A stretch of DNA of 47,683 bases from Azoarcus sp. (GCA_030604735.1 JAUVVG010000029.1:1-47683), one strand, 5' to 3'; numbered from the stretch's first letter, positions 19,523-29,070 are shown. The notes: generated by a model not told the origin, from the letters alone. Numbers and translations are program-made.

Positions 19523-20178
19523 AGGATGTCCTCCTCCGGGATCAGGGTGGGCTTGCTCGGGTCATAGCGCTTGTTCAGCCACACGATCAGTGACGCATTG
19601 CCGCCGGATTCATGGTCTTCGGGCAGATAGTCCTCGATCACGCCGCAATAATGAAAGTTCTCGTGAAGCTGGAAACCGAGCACCGGGTCGTTGAAGTCCC
19701 CCCAGATCACGCGCTTGGCGTATTCCTCGGCGCTGAACTCCGATGCATGCTTGTGGTAGCCGGGTAGCCGGCCACAGGCGATGATCCGCTTCAGGTTCAT
19801 CGCCCGGCACAGGCGGCGCCGTCCCTCGTACAAGGCATGGCCCAGCCCCACCCCGCGCACCTCCGGATCAACGAAGACTTCCGCCCCGTACAGCGTCTTG
19901 CCGTCCGGGTTGTGGTTGCGAAACGTTCCCGCCGCGGTGATTTCCTTCCAGGTGTGCGAGTCGCACCAGTCGTCCCATAGCACGACCAGAGAGCTGGCGC
20001 AGCCGACCAGGCGCCCGTCGAGTTCCGCCACCACCTGGCCCAGCGGAAAGATCTCGAGCTGGTGTTCGAACTTGACCTGCGACCAGGGCGGCATCTCGGG
20101 CGGGTAGGCGAGCTTCTGCAACCGGATCAGCTCCGGGATGTCCTCGGCCCGGGTGTGTCGAATCGTGACTTGCGACAT
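19519..20178 (-). CDS. GNAT family N-acetyltransferase partnered with the downstream nitrilase
   Basis: A 219-residue GNAT protein with the acetyl-CoA binding motif A VDPEVRGVGLGHALYEGRRR and a C-terminal half with GRLPGYHKHASEFSAEEYAK, a segment seen in the N-terminal part of GNAT/nitrilase fusion proteins. It should transfer an acyl group to an amine; the substrate is not known. Ribosome site AAGGAAAGGAGC precedes the ATG. Tight coupling (4-base overlap) with the nitrilase gene suggests a two-step acylation and hydrolysis module or a complex. Confidence 0.88.
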   Translation of the reverse strand: MSQVTIRHTRAEDIPELIRLQKLAYPPEMPPWSQVKFEHQLEIFPLGQVVAELDGRLVGCASSLVVLWDDWCDSHTWKEITAAGTFRNHNPDGKTLYGAEVFVDPEVRGVGLGHALYEGRRRLCRAMNLKRIIACGRLPGYHKHASEFSAEEYAKRVIWGDFNDPVLGFQLHENFHYCGVIEDYLPEDHESGGNASLIVWLNKRYDPSKPTLIPEEDIL

Positions 20179-20278
20179 GGTGTGTCGTGCTCCTTTCCTT
20201 AACCGCGTAGATTCGGCCCGAAAGGTGTGGGCCCCGGCGATACAGCATACCGGAGCCCGCTGGATGCCGCGCGGCCGA

Positions 20279-21688
<1,410 letters not shown>

Positions 21689-21789
21689 GTGAACTCCTTG
21701 CTATGGCCGGGGGGAACGGGTAGTGCGGTCTGGCTCACCCGGAATCCCTAACCCGGCAGGGTTGAGAAAGGAAACACCTGGCGGTGTTT
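21689..21789 (-). promoter_or_regulatory. Expression platform of the SAH riboswitch
   Basis: Between the aptamer and ahcY, on the minus strand, a perfect 8-bp hairpin GAAACACC-GCCA-GGTGTTTC (21771-21790) is followed by TTTCCTTTCTC, a weak intrinsic terminator shape. A second small hairpin AACCC-TGCC-GGGTT occupies 21750-21763. The segment at 21733-21741 is exactly complementary over nine bases to the aptamer's 3' strand (21790-21798), so pairing there would compete with aptamer stem P1. Either a terminator or a switch between these helices could control the gene. Confidence 0.6.
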
Positions 21790-21924
21790 CGGGTGAGCGC
21801 CGTTTCTGAAAACCGGGGCCTGTCGGCCGTCGGGCTCCGAGCCTGGGGGCGGGCACCTTGGGCGAGACCGGTTGGTAGGCCGGCTGCCAAGAATGACTCG
21901 ACGCCTTGCAGCGCTCCTCGGAAG
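21790..21924 (-). ncRNA. SAH riboswitch aptamer upstream of ahcY
   Basis: On the minus strand the leader contains the conserved blocks of the S-adenosylhomocysteine riboswitch in order: CCGAGGAGCGCTGC near the 5' end, CAGGCTCGG in the middle and AACGGCGCTCACCC at the 3' end. GAGCGC at the 5' side and GCGCTC at the 3' side form P1. The family is known upstream of ahcY in beta- and gammaproteobacteria, where binding SAH increases expression. The predicted transcription start from the TATACT box coincides with the aptamer's 5' edge. Confidence 0.93.
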
Positions 21925-21930
21925 AGCGCA

Positions 21931-21936
21931 AGTATA
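21931..21936 (-). promoter_or_regulatory. ahcY: Candidate -10 box for ahcY
   Basis: TATACT on the minus strand lies seven bases before the 5' edge of the riboswitch aptamer, the right place for a -10 element. No good -35 hexamer is seen 16-18 bases upstream, so either the promoter depends on an activator or this call is wrong. Confidence 0.5.
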
Positions 21937-22056
21937 CATCAATGGCGGCTCACGAGGCAGTGCCTGATTCGCCACCGCGGGTCAATCGCATGAAGTACGA
22001 TTGTCCGACATCACACGCCAGCAGCCGCACTATTGCAGGACCGCGCTTGTGTCCGC

Positions 22057-22106
22057 GCCCTTGCAGGGCTGAGCTTGTGGCCGTGCCCTTGCAGGGCTGA
22101 GCTTGT
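22057..22106. repeat. Two tandem 28-bp units with a GCCCT-TGC-AGGGC palindrome
   Basis: The 22-base word beginning GCCCTTGCAGGGCTGAGC occurs at 22057-22078 and again at 22085-22106, a 28-bp period. Each contains the palindrome GCCCTTGCAGGGC. A further small direct repeat CGATGCACTATT lies at about 22171-22194. Both lie in the 800-bp region between ahcY's promoter and the antiporter gene, which also holds a REP unit and a long-hairpin element but no gene. Confidence 0.75.
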
Positions 22107-22134
22107 AGTTGGGTTGAAGCGATCAATAACCCTT

Positions 22135-22160
22135 GTAGGAGCGGCGCCAGCCGCGAAAGC
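22135..22160 (+). repeat. REP-like palindrome
   Basis: GTAGGAGCGGCGCCAGCCGC followed by GAAAGC: the REP form seen throughout the window, with 5' GTAG, a GCGGC-GCCA-GCCGC stem-loop and a GAAA end. Confidence 0.75.
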
Positions 22161-22224
22161 AGCGCTCATCCGATGCACTATTCGATGCACTATTCGCCAC
22201 ACTCGCACGCAGGCCCTCTAGCCC

Positions 22225-22415
22225 GCGAGTCGGCGATGCCGGCAAGCCCCTCCGCTCCGACAGCCACTCGCGCTGCCGCTGTAAGGCGCGCTTCACTGCG
22301 ATCCCTGAACTCGCCCTTCGGGCTCAGACAGCAGGGATCGCGGCCGCTACGCGCACCAACAGCGGCATGCGCTCGGGCTGAGTCGCTTTGGGGCTTACCG
22401 ACATCACCGACTCGC
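22225..22415. repeat. Long-hairpin dispersed element, copy 2
   Basis: Second copy of the element, with core 22256-22384 differing from copy 1 at only about four of 129 positions. Its outer arms, 22225-22250 and 22390-22415, are complementary at 23 of 26 positions but share no sequence with the arms of copy 1. The three mismatches are all C opposite A on the plus strand, which become G-U pairs in a minus-strand RNA. It lies between the ahcY promoter region and the 3' end of the antiporter gene. No coding content is apparent. Confidence 0.85.
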
Positions 22416-22439
22416 TACGGGAGTGGGTCATTCAGCTCT

Positions 22440-22487
22440 GGCAAACTTTCTGGCGTTCGTTTGTCGCCTTCAGGGCGACGGTTTGCC
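22440..22487 (-). terminator. Stem-loop directly after the Ca/Na antiporter stop
   Basis: An inner GTCGCC/GGCGAC stem (22463-22479) is enclosed by GGCAAAC (22440-22446) pairing with GTTTGCC (22481-22487), beginning at the stop codon on the minus strand. There is no clean T-run, so termination efficiency is uncertain. Confidence 0.45.
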
Positions 22488-23576
22488 TTACTGGGTCTGC
22501 CGCCCGTTGTGCCGCATGATGCTGACGATGAGGGTGATCACCGTGATCGGCATCACGTAGCCGAGCATTACGTTCGAGAACGCCGGCAGCAGGTCGTGTC
22601 CTTGCGCATCCAGCACCAGATACGCGGTGTAGGCAGCGTAATAGGCCAGGAAGACGCCGCCCTCCCAGCGCGAGATCTCGCGCCCGGTCAGCATGATCGG
22701 CAGGCAGGCGAAGGCGACCGCGAGCATCACCCACAGGTCGAAATTGCGCGCCGCCTCCGAGATCGGAATGCCGCCGGCCGACACCAGGCCGGTCACGCCA
22801 ATGACGGCAAAGATGTTGAACACGTTGCTGCCGACCACGTTGCCGACCGCGATGTCGCGCTGCCCGCGCATCGCGGCGACGATCGAGGTCGCGACTTCCG
22901 GCATCGAGGTGCCGACCGCGACTACGGTGAGGCCGATGACCAGGTCGCTGACGCCGAAGGCCTGCGCAAACGCGACCGCCGCACCGACCAGCCAGTTGGA
23001 GCCCTGCACCAGCGCCAGCAGCCCGACCACGATCAGGCCGATCTGCACGCTCCAGTGGCGGTCCCAGTTGCTGTCCGGGGGCATCTCGTCGGCGAAGCCG
23101 CTTTCCAGTTCAGCCGAGGCTTGTCGTGACTGCCGGATGAGGAACACCGAGTAGCCGATCACAAGAGCGAACAGCACCCCGGCCTCGAGCCGCGTGATGG
23201 TCCCGTCCAGCGCCATCACCACCATCAGCACCGAGGCGCCGAGCATGATCGGGATCTCCTGGCGGATGATCTGCTCATGCACTACCAGCGGCGCGACCAG
23301 GGCCGAAATCCCGAGTATCAGCAGGATGTTGGCGATATTGCTGCCGACGACGTTGCCGATCGCGAGGTCCGGGTTACCGTTGAGCGTGGCACCGACCGAC
23401 ACCGCCAGTTCCGGGGCGCTGGTGCCGAAGGCGACCACGGTCAGCCCGATTACCAGCGGGGATACGCCAAAGGACAACGCCAGCTTGGCTGCGCCACGGA
23501 CCAGAACGTCGGCCCCGACGATCAGCAGGGTGAGGCCGAGCAGGAAGAACAGCGAGTGAGTCAGCATGGACGACAT
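22488..23576 (-). CDS. Calcium/sodium antiporter (CaCA family, YrbG-like)
   Basis: A 362-residue membrane protein with the two inverted alpha-repeats of the cation/Ca exchanger superfamily: VVAFGTSAPELAVSVGA with GNVVGSNIANILLILG in the first half, and VVAVGTSMPEVATSIVAA with GNVVGSNVFNIFAVIG in the second. The GTSxPE glutamates bind the cations. About ten helices are evident, with a soluble loop in the middle. It should exchange Ca2+ for Na+ or H+ at the inner membrane. An ATG three codons in (23567) is an alternative start. Confidence 0.92.
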   Translation of the reverse strand: MSSMLTHSLFFLLGLTLLIVGADVLVRGAAKLALSFGVSPLVIGLTVVAFGTSAPELAVSVGATLNGNPDLAIGNVVGSNIANILLILGISALVAPLVVHEQIIRQEIPIMLGASVLMVVMALDGTITRLEAGVLFALVIGYSVFLIRQSRQASAELESGFADEMPPDSNWDRHWSVQIGLIVVGLLALVQGSNWLVGAAVAFAQAFGVSDLVIGLTVVAVGTSMPEVATSIVAAMRGQRDIAVGNVVGSNVFNIFAVIGVTGLVSAGGIPISEAARNFDLWVMLAVAFACLPIMLTGREISRWEGGVFLAYYAAYTAYLVLDAQGHDLLPAFSNVMLGYVMPITVITLIVSIMRHNGRQTQ

Positions 23577-23717
23577 CTATTGGAGGGGGGTTGAAAGTGG
23601 GGTGGTGAGTGCGTGGAGCGGTTTGCGTGTGGTGTGGTGATCGAGGCGGTTGGTGAGTTCAAATGAGACGAGTCAGTACAAATCACATCAACGCATGACA
23701 GTTAACGACCGTTGATA

Positions 23718-23957
23718 TCGCGGCTTGCGCCGCTCCTACGCCGCTTCCAGACGCCGTGCCTCTGTAGGAGCCGCGCAAGCGGCGAATCACTGCATCCGAA
23801 TCAGCACCGTGCGATCACCACCGCAAGGCTTCGCGGCTTGCGCCGCTCCTACCCGGAAGATTGCACGCCTTGCCCGTTCTACCGGGAAATTGTATGCCTC
23901 GCTCTGATCCTGCCCGGAAGCTTGCATCGACCTGTGGGAGCGCCGCGAGGCGCGAAA
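23718..23957. repeat. Cluster of four REP-like palindromes with different stems
   Basis: Four units in mixed orientation: 23718-23739 (reverse), 23764-23787 (forward), 23830-23852 (reverse), 23934-23957 (forward). Each has the frame GTRGGAG...GCGAA, but stems differ: GGC-GCAA-GCC, CCGC-GCAA-GCGG and GCGCC-GCGA-GGCGC. Between the third and fourth lie three imperfect copies of a 28-32-bp word containing CCCGGAAG-TTGCA (about 23853, 23882, 23914). Together these fill most of the 548-bp gap from 23577 to 24124; no gene is supported there. Confidence 0.8.
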
Positions 23958-24055
23958 CCTGCGTGGTTATCGGCACTGAATTCCAACACCAAAGTTCGTC
24001 CGACTCCTTCGTGCGCCGGCCTTGGTCAGCTATGGGGCACCGTCCAAAATTGTAA

Positions 24056-24087
24056 GGCCGCCCGACCCTGGCAGGGTGAGGGCGGCC
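24056..24087 (-). terminator. Intrinsic terminator of metK
   Basis: On the minus strand GGCCGCCC (pairing with GGGCGGCC) encloses an inner ACCCTG/CAGGGT stem, followed by TTACAATTTT. This is a strong GC hairpin with a T-rich tail about 35 bases after the metK stop. A T-run also follows on the plus side (ATTATTTTT), so it could act in both directions. Confidence 0.75.
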
Positions 24088-24124
24088 GCACATTATTTTT
24101 CGGCGGATGCGGTGCGGGCCGTGG

Positions 24125-25291
24125 TCAGACGCCGGCGTCGGCCTTCAGGGCAGCCGCCTTGTCGGTACGCTCCCAGGTGAACTCCGGTTCGTCGCGGCCG
24201 AAGTGGCCGTAGGCCGCGGTCTTGCCGTAGATCGGGCGGAGCAGGTCGAGGGTCTGGATGATGGCCTTGGGGCGCAGGTCGAAGTGCTTCAGGATCAACT
24301 GAACGATGCGCTCGTCCGAGACCTTGCCGGTGCCGAAGGTATCGACCATCAGGCTGACCGGTTTGGCCACGCCGATCGCGTAGGCGACCTGCACCTCGCA
24401 GCGGTTGGCGAGTCCCGCCGCGACCACGTTCTTCGCGACATAGCGGCCGGCGTAGGCGGCCGACCGATCCACTTTGGACGGATCCTTGCCCGAGAACGCG
24501 CCGCCGCCGTGATGGGCCGCGCCGCCGTAGGTGTCGACGATGATCTTGCGCCCGGTCAGGCCGCAGTCGCCATGCGGGCCGCCGACCACGAAACGCCCGG
24601 TCGGGTTGATCAGGTAGCGCACTTCACCCTGCATCAGCTCCTTGGGCAGTACCGGCTTGATGATTTCCTCGATGACTGCTTCGGCGATCTGCGCATGCGA
24701 GACCTCGGGGCTGTGCTGGGTCGAGACGACCACGGTGTCGATCGCGACCGGCTTGCCGTCGACATGGCGCACAGTGAGCTGGCTCTTGGCGTCCGGGCGC
24801 AGCCACGGCAGGCGACCATCCTTACGCAATTCGGCCTGGCGCTGCATGATGCGGTGCGCGTAGTAGATCGGTAGCGGCATCAGTGCCGGGGTCTCGTTGC
24901 AGGCGTAGCCGAACATCAGGCCCTGGTCGCCGGCGCCCTGGTCGAGGTCCAGCCCTTCGCCTTCGTTCACGCCTTGTGCGATGTCCGGCGACTGGCGGTT
25001 GATCGCGGTCAGGATGGCGCAGGACTTGTAGTCGAAGCCGGCCGCGGAGTCGTCGTAACCGATGCGGCGGATCACGTCCTGCGCGATCTCCTTGTAGTTG
25101 GGGTGGGCGGTCGTCGTGATCTCGCCCGAGATCACCACCAGCCCGGTAGAGACCAGCGTCTCGCAGGCCACCCGTGCATGCGGGTCGTCGGCGAGGATGG
25201 CGTCGAGAATGCCGTCGGAGACCTGGTCGGCGACCTTGTCCGGATGGCCTTCGGACACCGACTCGGACGTGAAGAGATATTCCTTGCTCAT
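24125..25291 (-). CDS. metK: S-adenosylmethionine synthetase
   Basis: A 388-residue methionine adenosyltransferase with N-terminal [18 protein letters not shown], the ATP-loop [12 protein letters not shown] and the phosphate-binding [17 protein letters not shown]. It makes SAM from methionine and ATP, feeding the methyltransferases whose SAH product AhcY recycles. I start it at 25291 (MSKEYLF, preceded by AGGAG); the in-frame extension to 25432 runs through the leader hairpin and is not conserved. It has its own promoter and a terminator-like leader hairpin. Confidence 0.97.
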   Translation of the reverse strand: MSKEYLFTSESVSEGHPDKVADQVSDGILDAILADDPHARVACETLVSTGLVVISGEITTTAHPNYKEIAQDVIRRIGYDDSAAGFDYKSCAILTAINRQSPDIAQGVNEGEGLDLDQGAGDQGLMFGYACNETPALMPLPIYYAHRIMQRQAELRKDGRLPWLRPDAKSQLTVRHVDGKPVAIDTVVVSTQHSPEVSHAQIAEAVIEEIIKPVLPKELMQGEVRYLINPTGRFVVGGPHGDCGLTGRKIIVDTYGGAAHHGGGAFSGKDPSKVDRSAAYAGRYVAKNVVAAGLANRCEVQVAYAIGVAKPVSLMVDTFGTGKVSDERIVQLILKHFDLRPKAIIQTLDLLRPIYGKTAAYGHFGRDEPEFTWERTDKAAALKADAGV

Positions 25292-25305
25292 TGTGCTGCT
25301 CCTGA

Positions 25306-25351
25306 AACGAAAAATCCCCGAGATTTCCGGCGTGGCCGGCTCCGGGGATTT
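25306..25351 (-). terminator. Terminator-like hairpin in the metK leader
   Basis: On the minus strand AAATCCCCG and CGGGGATTT pair around an inner CCGGC-CAC-GCCGG stem, and the outer stem runs straight into TTTTTCG, 20 bases before the metK start. This is a textbook intrinsic terminator placed in the 5' leader, after the predicted promoter, so it suggests attenuation of metK. No known SAM riboswitch consensus is recognised in the roughly 105 bases before it. Alternatively it might be a stabilising leader hairpin. Confidence 0.7.
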
Positions 25352-25463
25352 CGTCGAGCGGCGACGCTTTAGCAGTATTTGCATCGCTGGCTGCGGCCTC
25401 GGCCTGTCCGTTATGATGCGTCCGCCCTGCAAGTTGTCGTGTTAACTCGGCGGTTAGGTGATA

Positions 25464-25491
25464 ATTGTAGCGTCTTCAACTCGACTGGCAA
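25464..25491 (-). promoter_or_regulatory. metK: Sigma-70 promoter for metK
   Basis: Minus-strand TTGCCA (25486-25491), 16-base spacer, TACAAT (25464-25469). Predicted start near 25457, giving a leader of about 165 nt that contains the terminator-like hairpin. The rest of the 408-bp metK-acyltransferase gap (to 25699) shows no gene; a plus-strand reading frame is open there but lacks conserved content. Confidence 0.65.
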
Positions 25492-25699
25492 AGCAACACC
25501 GCTTTTTTCCGGCTGTTTCATGCGCTTGTTTGTCAAGCATGAGCGTGTCGATGGCGCGCTTTCACGCATTCCTCCACTCGTGCTTCGAAGCCGTGCTTTG
25601 ATGTTTTTTTCGACACGCTTCAGGCGAGTGGAGGGCGCTGCATCCGAGGGCCGGCAAGATCATCGTGTTGCGCATAGTCAAGCAGCTCTGCTCCCTCTT

Positions 25700-26560
25700 G
25701 TGATCGTTTCCACGCTTTTCCGTCTCTTGTCACGCCTGCCGCTGAACGGGTTGCATGCGCTCGGCGCTATGGTCGGGCGCGTCGTCTGGTATGTGTCTCC
25801 GGCATATCGTGCCCGTCTGCGCGAGAACCTGACCCAGGCGATGGGGCGCTGCGACAAGACGCTGGTGCGTCAGGTGGTGGCCGAGACCGGCCGGCAGATG
25901 CTGGAGTTGCCCTATGTCTGGCTGCGGCCGCAGGACGAGGTCTTGTCGCGCATCGTCAGGGTCGAGGGGGGCGAGTTGCTGGAAGAGGCCCGCCGCGATG
26001 GCGCGAGCGTGCTGTTGCTCACCGCGCACCTGGGCTGCTTCGAGTTGTGCGCCCAATACTGTTCGACCCACGGGCCAATCACGGTGTTGTATCGCCCACC
26101 ACGCAAGCAGGCGCTGCAGCCTCTGATGGAAGCCGGCCGGGCGCGTGGCAACGTGCGGGTCGCGCCGGCCGATGTCTCGGGCGTGCGCAAGCTGGTCAAG
26201 GCGCTGCGCAGTGGCGAGATGGTCGGCATGCTGCCGGACCAGGCGCCCAAACAGGGCGAGGGGTTGTGGGCGCCCTTCTTCGGGCGGCCGGCCTGGACGA
26301 TGACCCTGGCTGGACGCTTGTCCGAGGTCAAGGGGGTGCGGGTGATCATGATCTGGACCGAACGCCTGCCCCGCGGCCAGGGTTATGTGCTGCGTCTGTC
26401 CGAGCCGGTCGAAGCGATTGCCGGTGATCTCGAGGAACGCTGCGTCGCGATCAACCGCGAGATCGAGCGCCTGATCCTGTCCTGCCCGTCACAGTATTTG
26501 TGGGGCTACAACCGTTACAAGAACAGCTCCGGCGGGCCAGTGCCCGACCAAACGGCATGA
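25700..26560 (+). CDS. Lipid A biosynthesis-type (LpxL/HtrB) acyltransferase, first of two
   Basis: About 286 residues of the lysophospholipid acyltransferase superfamily: an N-terminal hydrophobic anchor (LFRLLSRLPLNGLHALG), the catalytic H-x4-E motif TAHLGCFE (H110, E115) and LLPDQAPKQGEGLWAPFFGRPA, the LpxL-type substrate region. It should add a secondary acyl chain to a lipid A precursor at the inner membrane. The frame is open upstream to 25379, but homology starts at the GTG at 25700; the true start is uncertain (ATG 25601 is the other candidate). Its stop overlaps the next gene's ATG (ATGA), a second acyltransferase. Confidence 0.85.
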   Translation: MIVSTLFRLLSRLPLNGLHALGAMVGRVVWYVSPAYRARLRENLTQAMGRCDKTLVRQVVAETGRQMLELPYVWLRPQDEVLSRIVRVEGGELLEEARRDGASVLLLTAHLGCFELCAQYCSTHGPITVLYRPPRKQALQPLMEAGRARGNVRVAPADVSGVRKLVKALRSGEMVGMLPDQAPKQGEGLWAPFFGRPAWTMTLAGRLSEVKGVRVIMIWTERLPRGQGYVLRLSEPVEAIAGDLEERCVAINREIERLILSCPSQYLWGYNRYKNSSGGPVPDQTA

Positions 26561-27429
26561 GTCGTGTCGTCGTGGCCTTGCTGTGGTTGATCCACTGGTT
26601 GCCGCTCGCGTTGCAGGCGGCGATCGGGCAGGGGCTGGGGGCGGTGTTGTATCGGGTGGCCCGCGCCCGGCGCCACATCGTAGACGTCAATCTGCGTCTG
26701 TGTTTCCCGGGTCTGGCCGAGCGCGAACGGCGGCGGCTGGCCCGCGCCCATTTCCGGGTCCTTGGGCGCAGCCTGATCGAGCGTGGGCTGCTGTGGTTTG
26801 CCAGCCGGGAGCGGCTGGCGCGCCTGATCCGGGTGGAGGGCATCGAGCGGGTGCAGCGGCTGCTCGCCGAGAAGCGACCCGTGATTCTGCTCGCGCCACA
26901 TTTTGTCGGGCTCGACGCCGGTGGCGTCGCACTCACGATGAGACTGGACCTCGTCAGCATTTATGCCAAGCAGTCCGACCCGGTGATCGACCGTTGGCTG
27001 TATCGCGGCCGCAGCCGTTTCGGGAATCAGCTGCTGGTGGCCCGCGACGACGGTGCCCGGCCCACCGTAAAAGCGATGAAGGCCGGACGGCCCTTCTACT
27101 ACCTGCCCGACATGGATTATCGGCGCAAGGACTCGATCTTCGTGCCCTTCTTCGGCGTGCAGGCCGCGACCATCACCGGCTTGTCGCGGCTGTCGCGCCT
27201 GGCCGGCGCGGCGGTTGTGCCCTGTGCGACCCGGATGCTGCCTGGCGGGCAGGGCTATGTGGTCGAGATCGGCGAGCCATGGACCAATTTTCCGAGCGAC
27301 GACGTAGCGGCCGACACACTGCGGATGAACCAGTGCGTCGAGTCGCTGGTGCTGACCATGCCGGAGCAGTATTACTGGGTGCATCGCCGCTTCAAGACCC
27401 GTCCGAGCGGTGAGCGCAAGCCGTATTGA
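26557..27429 (+). CDS. Lipid A biosynthesis-type (LpxL/HtrB) acyltransferase, second of two
   Basis: A 290-residue paralogue of the preceding enzyme with the H-x4-D motif APHFVGLD (H115, D120), the [19 protein letters not shown] substrate segment and an N-terminal hydrophobic helix. The pair probably adds two successive acyl chains to lipid A, but which acyl chain and position each uses cannot be read from sequence. The ATGA overlap at 26557-26560 couples the two genes. It ends 56 bases before dapF, in the arrangement common in betaproteobacteria. Confidence 0.88.
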   Translation: MSRVVVALLWLIHWLPLALQAAIGQGLGAVLYRVARARRHIVDVNLRLCFPGLAERERRRLARAHFRVLGRSLIERGLLWFASRERLARLIRVEGIERVQRLLAEKRPVILLAPHFVGLDAGGVALTMRLDLVSIYAKQSDPVIDRWLYRGRSRFGNQLLVARDDGARPTVKAMKAGRPFYYLPDMDYRRKDSIFVPFFGVQAATITGLSRLSRLAGAAVVPCATRMLPGGQGYVVEIGEPWTNFPSDDVAADTLRMNQCVESLVLTMPEQYYWVHRRFKTRPSGERKPY

Positions 27430-27485
27430 GTGGACGCGCCGGGAGTGCTGGAGGAGAATTCCGGCCAGTTCAAGGAGTTTTCGCG

Positions 27486-28343
27486 ATGAAGCTGCGTTTC
27501 ACCAAGATGCACGGCCTGGGCAACGACTTTGTCGTCGTCGACGCGGTGCGCCAGTCGGTTTCGCTGACAGCCGCGCAGGTACGTGCGATCGCCGACCGTC
27601 ACTTCGGCGTGGGCTGCGACCAGTTGCTGGTGGTCGAGCCGGCTACCTCCGCCGGGGTCGATTTCCGCTACCGAATTTTCAATGCCGATGGTGGCGAGGT
27701 CGAGCAGTGCGGTAATGGGGCGCGCTGTTTCGTGCGCTTCGTGCATGAGCAGGGGCTGACCGACAAGCGCGAGATCCGGGTCGAGACTGCCTCCGGCGTG
27801 ATCGCGCCCCGATTGCAGGACGACGGCCTGGTCACGGTGGACATGGGCGTGCCGGTGCTGGAGTCGGCCCGGGTGCCGTTCGTCTCGGATTCGAACGAGG
27901 TTGTGCAGGCACTGGAGCTCGACGACGGCGCCCGGATCGCGATCACCGTGGTCTCCATGGGTAACCCGCATGCAGTGCAGGTGGTCGCCGACGTCGAGAC
28001 TGCGCCGGTGGCGACGGTCGGCCCGGCGATCGAGACCCATCCGCGGTTTCCGGCCCGGGTCAATGCCGGCTTCATGGAAGTGGTCGATGAGCACCGGATC
28101 CGGCTGCGGGTGTTCGAGCGCGGCGCCGGCGAGACGCTCGCCTGTGGCACCGGCGCCTGCGCTGCGGTGGTCGCCGGCATGCTGCGCGGCCTGCTGGCCT
28201 CGCCGGTGACGGTAGACACCCGCGGGGGGGCGTTGCAAATCGATTGGGTTGGACCAGGTACGCCGGTGATGATGACCGGCCCGGCCGTCACGGTATTCGA
28301 GGGCGAACTCGACCTTGCCGTATTCAAAGTTGATGTGGAGTAG
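27486..28343 (+). CDS. dapF: Diaminopimelate epimerase
   Basis: A 285-residue PLP-independent racemase with both catalytic cysteines: C75 (EQCGNGAR) and C220 (LACGTGACA), and the N-terminus [15 protein letters not shown]. It interconverts LL- and meso-diaminopimelate for lysine and peptidoglycan synthesis. The ATG at 27486 is preceded by AAGGAG and matches the family start. It is followed after seven bases by DUF484, as in many proteobacteria. Confidence 0.97.
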   Translation: MKLRFTKMHGLGNDFVVVDAVRQSVSLTAAQVRAIADRHFGVGCDQLLVVEPATSAGVDFRYRIFNADGGEVEQCGNGARCFVRFVHEQGLTDKREIRVETASGVIAPRLQDDGLVTVDMGVPVLESARVPFVSDSNEVVQALELDDGARIAITVVSMGNPHAVQVVADVETAPVATVGPAIETHPRFPARVNAGFMEVVDEHRIRLRVFERGAGETLACGTGACAAVVAGMLRGLLASPVTVDTRGGALQIDWVGPGTPVMMTGPAVTVFEGELDLAVFKVDVE

Positions 28344-28350
28344 CGGTTTG

Positions 28351-29001
28351 ATGAATTCAGATGACGTATTGGCCTACCTGAGGGCGCATCCGGATTTTCT
28401 CTCCCGACATGGCGAGATCTTCTCCGAGATTACCGTGCCCCATCCGCATGGCGGGCAGGCGATCACGCTGGCCGAGCGGCAGCTGCACGCCTTGCGCGAC
28501 AAGATTCGCCTGCTGGAAGCCAAGCTGGCCGAGTTGATCCGCTTCGGCGAGGAGAACGACGAGATCGGCGAAAAGGTGCACCGGCTCACCCTGCAATTGC
28601 TGGTCGCCGAGGATTACCAGGCCTTGCGCTATGCGCTGCTCAACGGTCTGAGCGAGGACTTCGCGATACCGCATGTCGCATTGCGCATCTGGAACAGCGT
28701 GATCCGGCGTGACGAGGAGGACTTTGCCGAAGTCGGCGAGGAAATCCGCTTTCTGGCCGGTGACCTGCATCAACCCTACTGCGGTGCGCCCAGCCATCTC
28801 GAGGTGCTGCAGTGGTTCGGTGAGGCGGCACCGCACATCCGCTCGCTCGCGCTGATCCCGCTGCGGCGGGATGCGCAGCCCTTCGGTCTGCTCGTATTGG
28901 CGAGCGAGGAAGCCGAACGTTTTTACCCCGAGATGGGTACGCTGTACCTGTCGCGCATCGGTGACCTCGCCGCCTCGGCGCTGCAGCGCCAGCTCGGCTA
29001 G
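28351..29001 (+). CDS. DUF484 family protein (GAF-like)
   Basis: A 216-residue protein typical of the DUF484 family: N-terminal DDVLAYLRAHPDFLSRH, a helical linker, then a GAF-like domain ending LYLSRIGDLAASALQRQLG. The family sits between dapF and xerC across proteobacteria, but no activity is established. The gap to xerC (29002-29184) holds a 21-bp tandem pair starting TGACCCGGCAAGCCG at about 29029 and 29050. Confidence 0.87.
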   Translation: MNSDDVLAYLRAHPDFLSRHGEIFSEITVPHPHGGQAITLAERQLHALRDKIRLLEAKLAELIRFGEENDEIGEKVHRLTLQLLVAEDYQALRYALLNGLSEDFAIPHVALRIWNSVIRRDEEDFAEVGEEIRFLAGDLHQPYCGAPSHLEVLQWFGEAAPHIRSLALIPLRRDAQPFGLLVLASEEAERFYPEMGTLYLSRIGDLAASALQRQLG

Positions 29002-29028
29002 TTCGAGTGCAAACAGGATGACCCGGCA

Positions 29029-29070
29029 AGCCGACACCGTGACCCGGCAAGCCGGTACCGTTTGCACGAG
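29029..29070. repeat. Two tandem 21-bp units
   Basis: TGACCCGGCAAGCCG-ACACCG is followed directly by TGACCCGGCAAGCCG-GTACCG between DUF484 and xerC. Only two bases differ. No function is evident; the GCAAGCC core resembles the loop side of the local REP units. Confidence 0.6.

Noticed and set aside
25379-25699. N-terminal extension of the first acyltransferase
   Set aside because: The frame is open, but it overlaps the metK promoter, has no conserved content and the family homology starts at 25700.
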